Origin: a virus | DNA: 33,495 nucleotides | Strand: one strand, 5' to 3' | IMG/VR virus record: IMGVR_UViG_3300047300_000510 | Coordinates: 1-33,495 of that record | In this document: piece after piece, positions 19,690 to 28,249 of the stretch | Position numbering within the stretch: position 1 is the first letter of the stretch | Layout of the letters: every line of letters starts with the position of its first letter | The notes under the pieces: model-generated | Databases searched by the model: none | What the model saw: the letters and a program-made list of their open reading frames with translations, nothing else | What the model was told of the DNA's origin: nothing | Translations under genes and position numbers: made by a program

Positions 19690-20822
19690 TATGCGATCCA
19701 GTTCTGAGGCATCGACAGGACGACGTCCATTTCGCCTCGGCTCTTGTAAGTGAAGCCGACCACACGGCAAGACACTGGCGAAGGCGAACCCTGAATAGTC
19801 AGCGTCGCGTAGTCACCAAGCTCGATAGCTGGGTTTGGCAGCGCAGTGATCGGAACCGTCTGCGTGTTGCGCTGGCCGATCGTCGAAAGCTGCGCATCCG
19901 CGTAAGCCTGGATCGACGCGACCGTGTTCAACAGATCCGTGTCATAGAAGACAGGTCTGGGCCCGAAAGAACCGTAGAACGAGGTTGGCCCGTCGGTCTG
20001 GATCGAGTAGGCGACAACGTTGAGCTGCTGAGTGTTCTTGCCGCGAGCGACCACAATGTTGAAGACGTCCTCGCGAGATAGGCTCTTGCGATACTTGCTC
20101 ACGTTGATGTTCCAACCGAACGTCGGCGCGGTGTTGCTCGAAACCTGGCCAGGATTGAGCAGACGAAGCGTCAGCTTGCCTGTTGGTGTCATGACCGGCT
20201 CGGCACCGAACACGGCTGCCAAAGCTTTGACCGCTTCTAGACGATCCTCGCCATAGGTCAGCGTGCTAGGGATTGACACGTCGCTGAAGCCGGCCCATGA
20301 CGGGGTTTCAGTTCCAACCACGTCAGACACGAGCAAAACGATCTCGGCCCAAGCAGTGCCCTGCGTCGGGGCGGTAGGCACCAGGAACTTGTAGTCGGCG
20401 ACCTTCTGCATCAGGTCTCGGCCGGTCAGAGTGATCCGACTGCCGTTACGGATGAGCGTTGTCGAGCCGGTGCTGTCGGTGTAACTCTTCCAAGCTTCCT
20501 CGATCTCCATGTCCCAGACGATGAACCAACCAAGGCTGACGAGCTCTTCAGCCGCGCCAACCTTGAAGCCGGCCCTGACGTTGATGACAGATCCGAACGG
20601 CGTCAACGGCGAGCCCATGGACGTTGGCGTGAGAGTTCCGTCCGCGTCAGCGACCGTGAGCTTTATCGCGCCCTGAATGTCAGAGTTCGCGTCGAACGAA
20701 GCTTCGCCAGACTCAAGCGGCAAAGTGGCGACAAGGTTGTTGTCTTTCCACAGGTCCGCGTAGAAGACGGGCCTGGTCGATCCTTGAACGGCTGCCAGAA
20801 AGTTAGAGCTGACGGTCTGCAT
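19689..20822 (-). CDS. Minor tail / baseplate protein
   Basis: A 377-aa protein from ATG 20822 (TAATG with the previous gene). N-terminal SSNFLAAVQGSTRPVFYADL matches a domain (DUF5047-like) common in actinophage tail tips. The middle carries DRLEAVKALAAVFGAEPVMT and LNPGQVSSN, and the C-terminal part LGDYATLTIQGSPSPVSCRV is Tal-like. It would form the tail hub together with the distal tail protein upstream. Confidence 0.75.
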   Translation of the reverse strand: MQTVSSNFLAAVQGSTRPVFYADLWKDNNLVATLPLESGEASFDANSDIQGAIKLTVADADGTLTPTSMGSPLTPFGSVINVRAGFKVGAAEELVSLGWFIVWDMEIEEAWKSYTDSTGSTTLIRNGSRITLTGRDLMQKVADYKFLVPTAPTQGTAWAEIVLLVSDVVGTETPSWAGFSDVSIPSTLTYGEDRLEAVKALAAVFGAEPVMTPTGKLTLRLLNPGQVSSNTAPTFGWNINVSKYRKSLSREDVFNIVVARGKNTQQLNVVAYSIQTDGPTSFYGSFGPRPVFYDTDLLNTVASIQAYADAQLSTIGQRNTQTVPITALPNPAIELGDYATLTIQGSPSPVSCRVVGFTYKSRGEMDVVLSMPQNWIA

Positions 20823-22186
20823 TAGAGCGGCGGGTTCCTCACTGCGTTGATGTAAGTCGTTGATCCGTAAGCGGCGTTCGCTGCCGTGTAGCTGGAGTAA
20901 CGAGACTGCCAATACGCGTACGAGTAGAAAGTCAGAACTATGTCCAAGCTCTGCGGCTCGACCTCGGTCAGCGTGAGCTTCCAGCGAGTCAACGGAGCGG
21001 TCTGGCTAGACAGGTGCCAGTCGATCGGTTCCTCAGAACCTTCGATCACTCCGTAAAGCATTCTCGGGACGTTGCCAAGCTGGCCAGGAACGCGAACCAT
21101 GAGCGGAGCGACCGAGAGCAAGTCGTACAGCTTGCTGTTACCGGCAGCCTTCGCGAGCACGTCGAAGCTCAAGCCTTGGATCGCCTTCTCGCCGTAGAAC
21201 TGAAGCACCGGCCGGCTCTTGCCCAACACGCTTGTGCGGTTGTAGTCGTATTCGCGGCTGATCGAACCAAACGAGCCTTGTCCCAGAGTCGCGTCGTTGT
21301 CGCCGTCCAGGAAGATCTGCATCGTGTTGGTCAGGTCGAGCGGATCGTGAATCCAGATCTCCTGAACGTCCACGGTCGTGACGTTGGTCGAGCTCAAGCC
21401 TTGGCTTGTTCCGCTGGCGAAAGTCTCGGCCCAGTAGGTGACCGGCTTGCCGAAAGGCACTTCAAAGTCGTTGACCAGGAACGCGCCTGAAGCGGTCACG
21501 TTCTTAGCTCCGCGGACGATGCTCGTCTCGCCGTCGCAGAGACGGTAGACAGTGACATTTGTCGGCGTGGTCGATGGTGTCGCGGTTCCCGCGTAGTAGT
21601 CGTTCACAACCGACTCTTGCTCAGCAAGCACACCAGTGAAGTCGTAGGTCGAACCGACAGGAGCAGAAACCCAAGCGGCTGAGTAGGTGTAGCCGATGAA
21701 GCGAGCTCGATCCGTTCCGGCCGGCGCAACACCAGACGCGCTGATCCGAGTCCAAGTGTTAGCGGGGATGGTCACGTCAGGCATGGTGATGGTGCTGACC
21801 AGAGTCGTGCCGTTGAACCAGTCAAGCTGCGGACGGGCCACGGTAGCGACCGAGGTTCTGATCCACATTGAGTGCGTGTGCACCAGGCCCGCAGTGGCCG
21901 GCGCGAAGCTCGTGCTCTGCGAACGGTAAGCACCGACGAAGAAGCCTGTTGGCATCGTTGAGAAAGTCATGCGACCGTAACCGGCAGCCGCTGTGGTCGG
22001 CCCGCCAGAAGTCGGGTAAGACAGCGAGCCTGCGCCACCCGTTCCATAGTTCACAACCCAGCCGGTCGTCGAAGTCGGGACCGTGTTAGCTGGGTAAAGG
22101 TTCTTGCGCTGCAGATCCGACAGATAAACTTCGACGTAAGGAAGCGGTGTCGACTTGTAAGTCAGCGTCGGCTGAACTGAAGGCAT
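20822..22186 (-). CDS. Distal tail-like protein with carbohydrate-binding-like insert
   Basis: A 454-aa protein. The segment of about residues 28-210 (KNLYPANTVPTSTTGWVVNY, AAAGYGRMTFSTMPTGFF, TSVATVARPQLDWFNGTT) looks like a CBM4/9 or concanavalin-like beta sandwich inserted into a Dit-type protein. The rest (DVQEIWIHDPLDLTNTMQIF, GKSRPVLQFYGE, TRWKLTLTEVEPQSL) fits the ring-forming tail protein. The insert may bind wall polysaccharide. The ATG overlaps the tape-measure stop as TAATG. Confidence 0.75.
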   Translation of the reverse strand: MPSVQPTLTYKSTPLPYVEVYLSDLQRKNLYPANTVPTSTTGWVVNYGTGGAGSLSYPTSGGPTTAAAGYGRMTFSTMPTGFFVGAYRSQSTSFAPATAGLVHTHSMWIRTSVATVARPQLDWFNGTTLVSTITMPDVTIPANTWTRISASGVAPAGTDRARFIGYTYSAAWVSAPVGSTYDFTGVLAEQESVVNDYYAGTATPSTTPTNVTVYRLCDGETSIVRGAKNVTASGAFLVNDFEVPFGKPVTYWAETFASGTSQGLSSTNVTTVDVQEIWIHDPLDLTNTMQIFLDGDNDATLGQGSFGSISREYDYNRTSVLGKSRPVLQFYGEKAIQGLSFDVLAKAAGNSKLYDLLSVAPLMVRVPGQLGNVPRMLYGVIEGSEEPIDWHLSSQTAPLTRWKLTLTEVEPQSLDIVLTFYSYAYWQSRYSSYTAANAAYGSTTYINAVRNPPL

Positions 22187-23985
22187 TAGCGCGCTCCTCT
22201 AGTGATGCTCGAGATTTCCGTGTTGAAGACGAGAGTCGCCTGGCCCTTAGCCTCTTCGCGAAGCCAACCGAGCAGACCGATGCCGTCGGCGTAGATAGGA
22301 CGATCCGAAGCTGACTTCTCGCCCAGGCCCATCATTCGTTCAAAGTCGCGCAGCGGCGTGACCACTTCCGGGCCAGCTTCACCGATGATCGCCGTGGTCG
22401 GCTTGTCGACGAAGCCACCCTTGGCCAGCATCGGAACCTTAGGGATGTTGATGCCCCATGTCTGGCCGCCGAACATTGGAACCCAGTCGGGCACGTCCAT
22501 CTGGATCGTGTTCAAGCCGCCGATAATCCAGTTGATCAAACCGATCCACGTGTTCACGTATCCCTTGAACGCGTTCGCGATGAAGTCGAACACGCCTGTG
22601 AACGTGTCGGCGATGCCGTCCCAGACGCCTGAGAAGAAGTTGCTGATCTTCTTGCCGGTATCGGTGAAGAACCTAACGATGCCGTTCCAGATGCCAGACA
22701 TGAGCTTGACCTGGCCCTTGAAGTAGCCGACGATGCCGGCCCAGACCTGACCGAAGAACGCGCCAACAGCTTTGATCGCGGTTCCGATGAAGTCGGTGAA
22801 CGCCTTCCAGATCTGCTGCCCAACCTTGGTCTGAGTAAAGAACCAGACGAGAGCCGCCACGAGGGCCGTGACGGCGATGATCACGAGCACGATCGGGTTA
22901 GCCGCCATGACAACGTTCCAGGCCGCCTGGATCGCGATGCCGATCTTCGTGATGTTCTGCCAGAGCAGCAAAGCACCGTTGTAAAGCTTCCAACCGGCGA
23001 CGAGAGTTCCGATAGCGACGCTGAGCGTGCTGATCCAGGTCCAGTTGTCCTTGATGAAGTTGAAGACTGCCGAGATGCTGTTCAGCACGTCGTTCAGCGG
23101 AGTCTTGCCGGCCTTGAAGTCCTCGAAGAACTGGCTCACGACAGGGATAACGCTCGTGTTCAGGAAGCTGACAAAGTTTGTCATCGTCGGCAACAGAGCT
23201 TCGCCCAAGCTGGCCTGCGCGTCAGCGAACGCAGCAGACAGGATGCGCTGCTGGTTGGCCAGGCCGTCCGAGGTTCGAGCAAAGTCGCCCTGTTGCGTCT
23301 TGGTCTGTTCGAAGATCGCAGCGTTGGCAGCCAGAACCTTGTTCTGTGGCGAGAGCGCTTCCTTAGTGCTGTTGATCAGGCCCATCTTCAGAGCCTGAGC
23401 CTTCAGCGTGTTCTCGCTAAGAAGAACACCATAACGACGAAGCGGTTCAGACTCGCCACGAAGACCCGCGCTCAAAGCCATCAGAGCTTCGTCAACAGAC
23501 GTATTGTTGAACGAGGCAAGGTCGGTCGCCAAGCTAACCAACGAGGTCGAGAACTTCGCGTTGTCCTTCTCGCCCAGGCCGGCAGCCTTACCGAATACAC
23601 CGAAGCTCTTAGAAGCTTCGAAGATCTGAGTCCTCGTCTGGCCAAGCTTGTCAGCCGCGCCACTCGCGAACTTCTCGATGATCTTAGATCCGTCACCGAA
23701 CACTGTACGAGTAGCCGAAAGCTGCTCGTTGAGATCCGAGGCACCTTGCACCGCTCCAGTCAGGAACTGAGAGACGCCGGCCACGCTGACCGCGCCGATG
23801 AGGGGCGCAGCAAAGCCGCGCATGACACCGCTAAAGCGGTTCTTGAAGCTTGATCCGAACTTGCCACCCGCTTGCTGGCCGGCACCGGCAGCCTGTTCAC
23901 CGAGCCCAGACTTCAGATACTGCTCGACGGCTTTAGTGCCTGGAACAATGTTCACATAGGCAGTTGCTAAGGCTCTCTCAGCCAT
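22186..23985 (-). CDS. Tape measure protein
   Basis: A 599-aa protein, the longest gene here. It has a Gly/Ala-rich N-terminus, a membrane-like stretch (ANPIVLVIIAVTALVAALVW) at about residues 358-377, and Trp/Phe repeats of roughly 11 residues (FFGQVWAGIVGYF, GIWNGIVRFF, FFSGVWDGIADTF). The C-terminus carries GGFVDKPTTAIIGEAGPEVV, a typical tape-measure ending. At about 0.15 nm per residue the tail would be near 90 nm. AAGGAG precedes the ATG, and the start overlaps the chaperone GT frame. Confidence 0.92.
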   Translation of the reverse strand: MAERALATAYVNIVPGTKAVEQYLKSGLGEQAAGAGQQAGGKFGSSFKNRFSGVMRGFAAPLIGAVSVAGVSQFLTGAVQGASDLNEQLSATRTVFGDGSKIIEKFASGAADKLGQTRTQIFEASKSFGVFGKAAGLGEKDNAKFSTSLVSLATDLASFNNTSVDEALMALSAGLRGESEPLRRYGVLLSENTLKAQALKMGLINSTKEALSPQNKVLAANAAIFEQTKTQQGDFARTSDGLANQQRILSAAFADAQASLGEALLPTMTNFVSFLNTSVIPVVSQFFEDFKAGKTPLNDVLNSISAVFNFIKDNWTWISTLSVAIGTLVAGWKLYNGALLLWQNITKIGIAIQAAWNVVMAANPIVLVIIAVTALVAALVWFFTQTKVGQQIWKAFTDFIGTAIKAVGAFFGQVWAGIVGYFKGQVKLMSGIWNGIVRFFTDTGKKISNFFSGVWDGIADTFTGVFDFIANAFKGYVNTWIGLINWIIGGLNTIQMDVPDWVPMFGGQTWGINIPKVPMLAKGGFVDKPTTAIIGEAGPEVVTPLRDFERMMGLGEKSASDRPIYADGIGLLGWLREEAKGQATLVFNTEISSITRGAR

Positions 23986-24603
23986 CGGTCTCCTTAGGTC
24001 TCATTGCGTCCAGGATCTCCCGAACCTTGTTCTCGGAGATCGTCGGCTTGCCCATCACCTTCGGGTATTCCCAAGGCATAGGCGTCCGCTTAGGACGTGT
24101 CTTGCTGTTAGCAGCAACGAATGCGTCAAAGTTCTGAACCAACATGATCCACTCGGGACTAGCTGGGAACTTCCACTCGTTCACGGCGGCCTGTAACCAA
24201 GACGTTGAGTCTTGTAACAGGATCTCAAGAAGCAGCACGGCTTCTCGGTAAGTAATCTTGGTGCCCACGTCGTCGATGCTCAGGTTGAACCTGGCCCGAA
24301 AGTCGTAAGCGAAAGCTGCGGGATGCTCCTCGATTAGCTCTCGGAGCTTACAGATTCCCCCGGCGTCGCGCCCTGCATCCACTGCTCGATGACAGCGTTG
24401 AAAGCTTCCGGCTCGAGCTCGTCAAGAGCGGCAAGCTCTGGGCTGTCCTCGCCTAGAACGATCTCAAGCAGAAGAAACGCCTTGTCCATCTCGTCAGTGC
24501 CCTTGCGAGCCTTACGCCAAGCGCCAGGCTTGACTTCCTGGATGTTTGGCAGCGAGTAGGTCTTGCCGGCGTGTTCAAAAGTTACGGGGTTGTTTGCGGT
24601 CAT
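23978..24603 (-). CDS. Tail assembly chaperone GT (-1 frameshift product)
   Basis: The second chaperone frame (open from 24382 to 23978) lacks its own ribosome-binding site and overlaps the end of the first frame. A -1 shift on a run of five G (24357-24361; GGGGGAA) changes the reading from TPGESVSS to TPGGICKLREL. The extended protein (about 208 aa) binds the tape measure during tail assembly. The T part contains FNLSIDDVGTKITYREAVLL and ends RPKETDG. The layout (G, GT, then tape measure) is the standard one for siphophages. Confidence 0.8.
24334..24603 (-). CDS. Tail assembly chaperone G
   Basis: An 89-aa protein, unshifted product. VTFEHAGKTYSLPNIQEVKP is followed by helices (MDKAFLLLEIVLGE, AFNAVIEQWMQG), typical of this family. 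AAAGGAAA precedes the ATG. Its frame ends shortly after the slippery G run, so both G and GT are made from the same start. Confidence 0.82.
   Translation of the reverse strand: MTANNPVTFEHAGKTYSLPNIQEVKPGAWRKARKGTDEMDKAFLLLEIVLGEDSPELAALDELEPEAFNAVIEQWMQGATPGESVSSES
24357..24361 (-). other. Slippery site for -1 frameshift
   Basis: In the minus-strand mRNA, ACG CCG GGG GAA TCT is read in the zero frame. A P-site slip of GGG by one base within the run of five G places the ribosome in the GT frame (GGA ATC TGT). The zero-frame stop is about 25 bases further on. A -1 shift matches the phase relation of the two frames. Confidence 0.65.
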
Positions 24604-24647
24604 GCTTGTTTTCCTTTAGCGGTTCAGCGGTCAAGAAGGGGTGAAGA

Positions 24648-24682
24648 CTGGGGAGAAGATGACCGCTCTATCTCCTCCCCAG
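24648..24682 (-). terminator. Hairpin after the major tail gene
   Basis: On the minus strand, CTGGGGAG (24675-24682) pairs with CTCCCCAG (24648-24655) over a 19-base loop. It lies 10 bases after the major tail protein stop. No T run follows directly, so it may be a partial terminator or an mRNA-stabilising hairpin that raises major tail protein relative to the chaperones. Confidence 0.5.
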
Positions 24683-24691
24683 CCAGCTTAG

Positions 24692-25234
24692 TTACGCAGC
24701 GAAGTCGCTCGAGAACTTGGTGAAGGCAACGCCAGACGAGTTCGGGAACGCGGTAACGGTCATGCCGTAACCAACAACCTCACCGTTAGCCGACTTGATC
24801 GGCTCAACAGCAGTAACCTCGCCCGAGGCGATGTAGGTGCGGATCACAGAAGCACCGTCAACGGTGTTCAGTACGAACGACTTGCGTCCACCGGTTGCCG
24901 AAGGGTTCACGTCGACCTTGGTCGAAGTGGTCGATCCAGAAGCGGTCGTGCCGTAGTAAAGCTCGACAACAGCCTTGGTGGTTTCCATCAGCATGAACTT
25001 GAAAGTCGCGGTCGACTCGGTGATGACCTCGCGGATCAGGTCGCCGTTCTGCCATGCGCGGATCTGAGAAGTCGAGGTGTCGATCGACTCTTCAATGCCG
25101 TCAGGGCTGACATAGCCGAGCTCGGTGAAGCCGGTCAGCGAAGAGACAGACGAGGTAGGTGCGGTTGCGGAAGTAGCACCAACCCAGACTGAGCCTGTAA
25201 CGCCGACCTTTACTGCAGCAGCAGTGTTTGGCAT
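24692..25234 (-). CDS. Major tail protein
   Basis: A 180-aa tail tube protein. The pattern VGVTGSVWVGATSATAPTS, then GFTELGYVSPDGIEESIDTS, and TATFKFMLMETTKAVVELYY is typical of siphophage tube proteins. The C-terminal part has GRKSFVLNTVDG. AAGGAG precedes the ATG. It is flanked on both sides by hairpins (25263-25294 and 24648-24682), as expected for a highly expressed gene. Confidence 0.88.
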   Translation of the reverse strand: MPNTAAAVKVGVTGSVWVGATSATAPTSSVSSLTGFTELGYVSPDGIEESIDTSTSQIRAWQNGDLIREVITESTATFKFMLMETTKAVVELYYGTTASGSTTSTKVDVNPSATGGRKSFVLNTVDGASVIRTYIASGEVTAVEPIKSANGEVVGYGMTVTAFPNSSGVAFTKFSSDFAA

Positions 25235-25262
25235 AGTTGTATCTCCTTATTTCGAAATGAGT

Positions 25263-25294
25263 GAGCCAACGGCTCGTTTTCGGCTCAGCCGAAA
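25263..25294 (-). promoter_or_regulatory. Tandem hairpins before the major tail gene
   Basis: Two adjacent perfect inverted repeats are seen: TTTCGGC..GCCGAAA (25278-25294, 3-base loop) and GAGCC..GGCTC (25263-25275). They fill the gap between the tail terminator gene and the major tail protein. They may stop part of the upstream transcript or protect the 5' end of a processed major tail mRNA. Confidence 0.5.
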
Positions 25295-25298
25295 CTTG

Positions 25299-25691
25299 CT
25301 AAACTGTCGTGCCTTTCACGAGCAGTTCGACGTCAAGCATGCGGTGCTCTTGACGAGTGTTGTCAGATCCGCGAACCGGGCCCAGACGAACAGTTACTTG
25401 CTTCACAGGATCGCCGGCCAGATCTCTGATCTTCGCCTCGGTCCAGAGAGCCAGTCCTGAAGCGGTCGCGTAGTCGTCAGCCCAAACGTCCAGAGTCAAG
25501 CTGGCCAGCTTCGTGACGTAGTTCAACTCGCCGTTGTAGGCCACGTTTACGACGATCTGCTTGCTTGGCTGAGTCTCGTCAGGCAGCGCCTTCTTGGTGG
25601 CAACCCTGGTGCCCGAGAACGAGGAAGACGCAAGCTGAGTGTTCAGGAACGAGACGACAGTCTTCTCAATGTCGGGGAACTGAACCGCCAT
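25299..25691 (-). CDS. Tail terminator protein
   Basis: A 130-aa protein. It opens FPDIEKTVVSFLNTQLASSS and has IVVNVAYNGELNYVTKLASL and LTLDVWADDYATASGLALW, the pattern of tail-terminator/neck proteins (gpU-like). It would cap the tail tube and join it to the head. GAGGTTAG precedes the ATG. It is in the canonical position just before the major tail gene. Confidence 0.78.
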   Translation of the reverse strand: MAVQFPDIEKTVVSFLNTQLASSSFSGTRVATKKALPDETQPSKQIVVNVAYNGELNYVTKLASLTLDVWADDYATASGLALWTEAKIRDLAGDPVKQVTVRLGPVRGSDNTRQEHRMLDVELLVKGTTV

Positions 25692-25693
25692 GC

Positions 25694-26032
25694 CTAACCT
25701 CTGTCTGTGATCTTGTAAAGCGCCGCGCGAAGATGCGCCACGCCGTCACGCTTCTGCGTGTAAAAATGAACCGCTGTCGCAGTCTTCGTGTCCGCGTTAG
25801 ACACAATGTCAATACGAGGACGACGGCCGCGCATGATCCAGCGGATCGTGAAGCCGGCTTGCGCATAACCGGTCAGACGACCCTCAGGGCCCTTCTCGGC
25901 TGCCGAAGCTGTTGCTTCAGCGTTCGCCTTGACCTGTTGGGCCTGGTCGTTCAGAAGGTCGCGGATCGGCTTATTAGAGCGAAGGAAGTCAGCGACCCCT
26001 TGCGGATCGACCTTCACCTTCACTTTAGCCAT
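25694..26032 (-). CDS. HK97 gp10-like neck protein
   Basis: A 112-aa basic protein. VKVDPQGVADFLRSNKPIRD leads into QAQQVKANAEATA, then beta segments FTIRWIMRGRRPRIDIVSN and TAVHFYTQKRDG, the gp10-like minor neck/tail-completion pattern. It is placed between head closure and tail terminator genes. It overlaps the previous gene by 8 bases. Confidence 0.75.
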   Translation of the reverse strand: MAKVKVKVDPQGVADFLRSNKPIRDLLNDQAQQVKANAEATASAAEKGPEGRLTGYAQAGFTIRWIMRGRRPRIDIVSNADTKTATAVHFYTQKRDGVAHLRAALYKITDRG

Positions 26033-26360
26033 TGCGCTTCTTAACCTTTACAACTACACCGACATTGAAGTTGAACGGTGGCTCCCAGTTCTGAGAGTTG
26101 CCGTCCAGGATGAACTCGGTTCCACGGATCATGAACCGGTCGCCAGGTTGGATCTGGGTGCCGTTGGGCATGTAGATCGTCAAGCTCTGATCCATAGCTT
26201 CACGGTTGGGTTCCAGAAGCTCGTTCTGAGTATCGAACCCGATCATGCAGTTGTTGACGGTGATCGTCGTCAGCGAGAAAGTCTTGTTGCCGTAGTCATC
26301 GGTCGAGTTAGCCGAACGGCGTTTGATGACTACTGTTTCAGATCCGCGGAAGAAACTCAT
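26025..26360 (-). CDS. Head closure (stopper) protein
   Basis: A 111-aa protein from ATG 26360, overlapping the upstream stop as ATGA; a longer frame to 26396 is less likely. RGSETVVIKRRSANSTDDYG, then SLTIYMPNGTQIQPGDRFMI and GTEFILDGNSQNW match the small beta-barrel head-tail joining family. It would seal the portal after packaging. Confidence 0.72.
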   Translation of the reverse strand: MSFFRGSETVVIKRRSANSTDDYGNKTFSLTTITVNNCMIGFDTQNELLEPNREAMDQSLTIYMPNGTQIQPGDRFMIRGTEFILDGNSQNWEPPFNFNVGVVVKVKKRNG

Positions 26361-26791
26361 GGTAGCTGCGTAAAGCCCTCTCCGGTCTCCCACCAAGTCA
26401 GCGGTTCCATGATCCGTGCGTTAGGGGCAACGTTCACTTCGAAAGCCTTGCCGCGTTTCTTAGGGGCGAGCAGGTTCTTCTCGTCGTCAGTCAGGAAGAT
26501 GTCGGAACCGGCAGTTCCGAAGTTCCTGGCCTGGCCGAACGGGCCGGTGGTCTGCTGCCAGTAGGTCAGGTTCTCGGGGTTGCGTAGAACGCGAGACACC
26601 ATGCGAACCGTGACAAGCTTCACTAGGTTCAGCGGCAAGCTGTCGTTGTCGATCCTGGCCTGGATCGCGGGGTATTCGGCAAGGATCACGGCCTCAGCGT
26701 CGTCAATCAGAGCTTCGACGAGGTTCTGATCCGTCGGCACGTCGTTGCCGGCCCAACGGTCTGTCACGTCGGAGAAAGTTGTCCAAGCCAT
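26357..26791 (-). CDS. Head-tail adaptor protein
   Basis: A 144-aa protein. WTTFSDVTDRWAGNDVPTDQ, then VEALIDDAEAVILAEYPAIQ and LVKLVTVRMVSRVLRNPENL give the helical bundle typical of gp6/gp15-like adaptors that bind the portal. The C-terminal part contains FLTDDEKNLLAP, a frequent ending in this family. GAAAGGC precedes the ATG. Confidence 0.8.
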   Translation of the reverse strand: MAWTTFSDVTDRWAGNDVPTDQNLVEALIDDAEAVILAEYPAIQARIDNDSLPLNLVKLVTVRMVSRVLRNPENLTYWQQTTGPFGQARNFGTAGSDIFLTDDEKNLLAPKKRGKAFEVNVAPNARIMEPLTWWETGEGFTQLP

Positions 26792-26799
26792 GTCTTGCC

Positions 26800-26849
26800 T
26801 TTCAAAAAGTCTTTGGGGTGGGAGGGGACCAGTTACCCGGCCCCCTCCC
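26800..26849 (-). terminator. Hairpin after the major capsid gene
   Basis: On the minus strand GGGAGGGG (26842-26849) pairs with CCCCTCCC (26820-26827) over a 14-base loop, 18 bases after the capsid stop. A short T run (CTTTTT) follows 12 bases later. It is probably a partial terminator that lets capsid mRNA outnumber downstream connector mRNA. Confidence 0.55.
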
Positions 26850-26867
26850 GGTTGCCGAAGCTAGGGT

Positions 26868-27683
26868 TTAGCTAGCAGGCAGGTAGGTCTGAACGGCGGT
26901 TGCGCGAAGCACCTTTGCACCGTAGACGTTTAGAGCGCGGATGTAGTCGGCGAAAGCCAGCTCCATGCGTCCCGACTCAACCTTGTCAAGCTGACCGACG
27001 AAAGCAACCGAAGGGCCGTGGTAGGCGATGGCTGCAGGGCGGTTAGCGGTGTGGGTTAGAAGCGGGTGCTCGATAACGGTGAAGCCGAGCAGGTTGCCCA
27101 GTACGCCGTTGCGAAGCTCGCCAGCGGTGGTAGCGTCAGCCGAGGTCAGCTTCGAGCCTTCAGCAAGAAGAAGCGAAGCGAACTCTGGAGACACGACCAG
27201 GAAGCGCTGCGATGCAGGAACCTTAGCCTTGGTCAGAGCCTGACGAAGGGTTACAACAGCACCGAAAGCAGCGGCAGCGGTGGTGATCGCACCGGTTCCA
27301 GCCGAGGTTCCGTTAGCCTTCATCTGACCGATGACGTAAGCCTCAGCGTCCTCAGCAAGAGCACGGCCGGCGTCCATGGTTACAGGGTCGAACGAACCAG
27401 CAGCCTGAACACGGTCAACGTCGTCCACCTTGAACGAGATCGCCTTCATCTGGTCGATGGCAAGCGACTGAGTGGTGTCAGACAGAGCGTCGATGGTGAG
27501 GCTACGGCTTGAGCTGTAGTCCTGGATCGACGGGGTGGTGATGCCGGTGATCTTGACGATGTTGCCTTGAGCAACTTCGCCTTCGTACTGGCGGTTTAGG
27601 GTTGGGATGATTACCTGAGAAACCTTGAAAGCTTCAAGGATCGCAGCCGACCAGATGGTCGGGATGAAGTTAGAGATAGCCAT
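26868..27683 (-). CDS. Major capsid protein
   Basis: A 271-aa capsid protein. It starts ISNFIPTIWSAAILEAFKVS and continues NIVKITGITTPSIQDYSSS, then FKVDDVDRVQAAGSFDP and SQRFLVVSPEFASLLLAEGS, the pattern of HK97-fold coat proteins of the actinophage/P22-like branch, without a fused delta domain. The scaffold gene precedes it. Sequence ends at AVQTYLPAS. Confidence 0.9.
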   Translation of the reverse strand: MAISNFIPTIWSAAILEAFKVSQVIIPTLNRQYEGEVAQGNIVKITGITTPSIQDYSSSRSLTIDALSDTTQSLAIDQMKAISFKVDDVDRVQAAGSFDPVTMDAGRALAEDAEAYVIGQMKANGTSAGTGAITTAAAAFGAVVTLRQALTKAKVPASQRFLVVSPEFASLLLAEGSKLTSADATTAGELRNGVLGNLLGFTVIEHPLLTHTANRPAAIAYHGPSVAFVGQLDKVESGRMELAFADYIRALNVYGAKVLRATAVQTYLPAS

Positions 27684-27706
27684 TCGGCGTTACTCGCTTT
27701 CTTTGT

Positions 27707-28249
27707 TTAGTGTTTGCCTAGCAGCTCGTCGAGACGGCCCTCAGCTCGAGCTCGCATGATCTCGGTCGGCGACATGCCGTCAAGATCCGCTTCGGTGAGC
27801 TGGCCGACAGTAGCCGGAGCAGGCTTGCCCTGGTTGACGTCAGGCATAGGCAGCTTATTTTTGGTCTGTTCTCCAATGAGCGAGAGCAGCTTGTCCGCCG
27901 CCGTCTCCAACTCTTCACGAGTCGATCCGGTCAGCAGGTCGAGAGCCTCGGCCGGGATGCCCTTCTGAGAAGCAACCTCGTACCGAGTAAGACGAGCAGT
28001 AGCCTCAGAAGCCAACTGCTCAGCGGCAGTCAACTTCTCAGCAAGCTTTTCGTGCTCGCTCTTCTGTGACTGCTCGTATTCCCGCCACTTGTCGGCTTGC
28101 TCCTTGAAAGCCTGAGCTTCCTTGGCACGAGCTTCCCACTTGCGGGCTTCCTTCTTCCAGTCAGTCTCGGCCTGGCCCTGCGGCTCTGCTTCGATAGTGG
28201 TGTCAGGGGTTTGAGTCTCTACAGACTCGTTGGCGATTTCCTCGCTCAT
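27707..28249 (-). CDS. Scaffolding protein
   Basis: A 180-aa, acidic, highly charged helical protein. A disordered acidic N-terminus precedes a coiled coil (ARKWEARAKEAQAFKEQADK, then KLAEKLTAAEQLASEATARL) and a C-terminal capsid-binding-like tail (TPTEIM-like SPTEIMRARAEGRLDELL). Size and position just before the coat gene fit a capsid scaffold. AGGAG precedes the ATG. The 69-base gap upstream (28250-28318) holds small CTGCTG/CAGCAG and CAGCC/GGCTG hairpins but no gene. Confidence 0.85.
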   Translation of the reverse strand: MSEEIANESVETQTPDTTIEAEPQGQAETDWKKEARKWEARAKEAQAFKEQADKWREYEQSQKSEHEKLAEKLTAAEQLASEATARLTRYEVASQKGIPAEALDLLTGSTREELETAADKLLSLIGEQTKNKLPMPDVNQGKPAPATVGQLTEADLDGMSPTEIMRARAEGRLDELLGKH

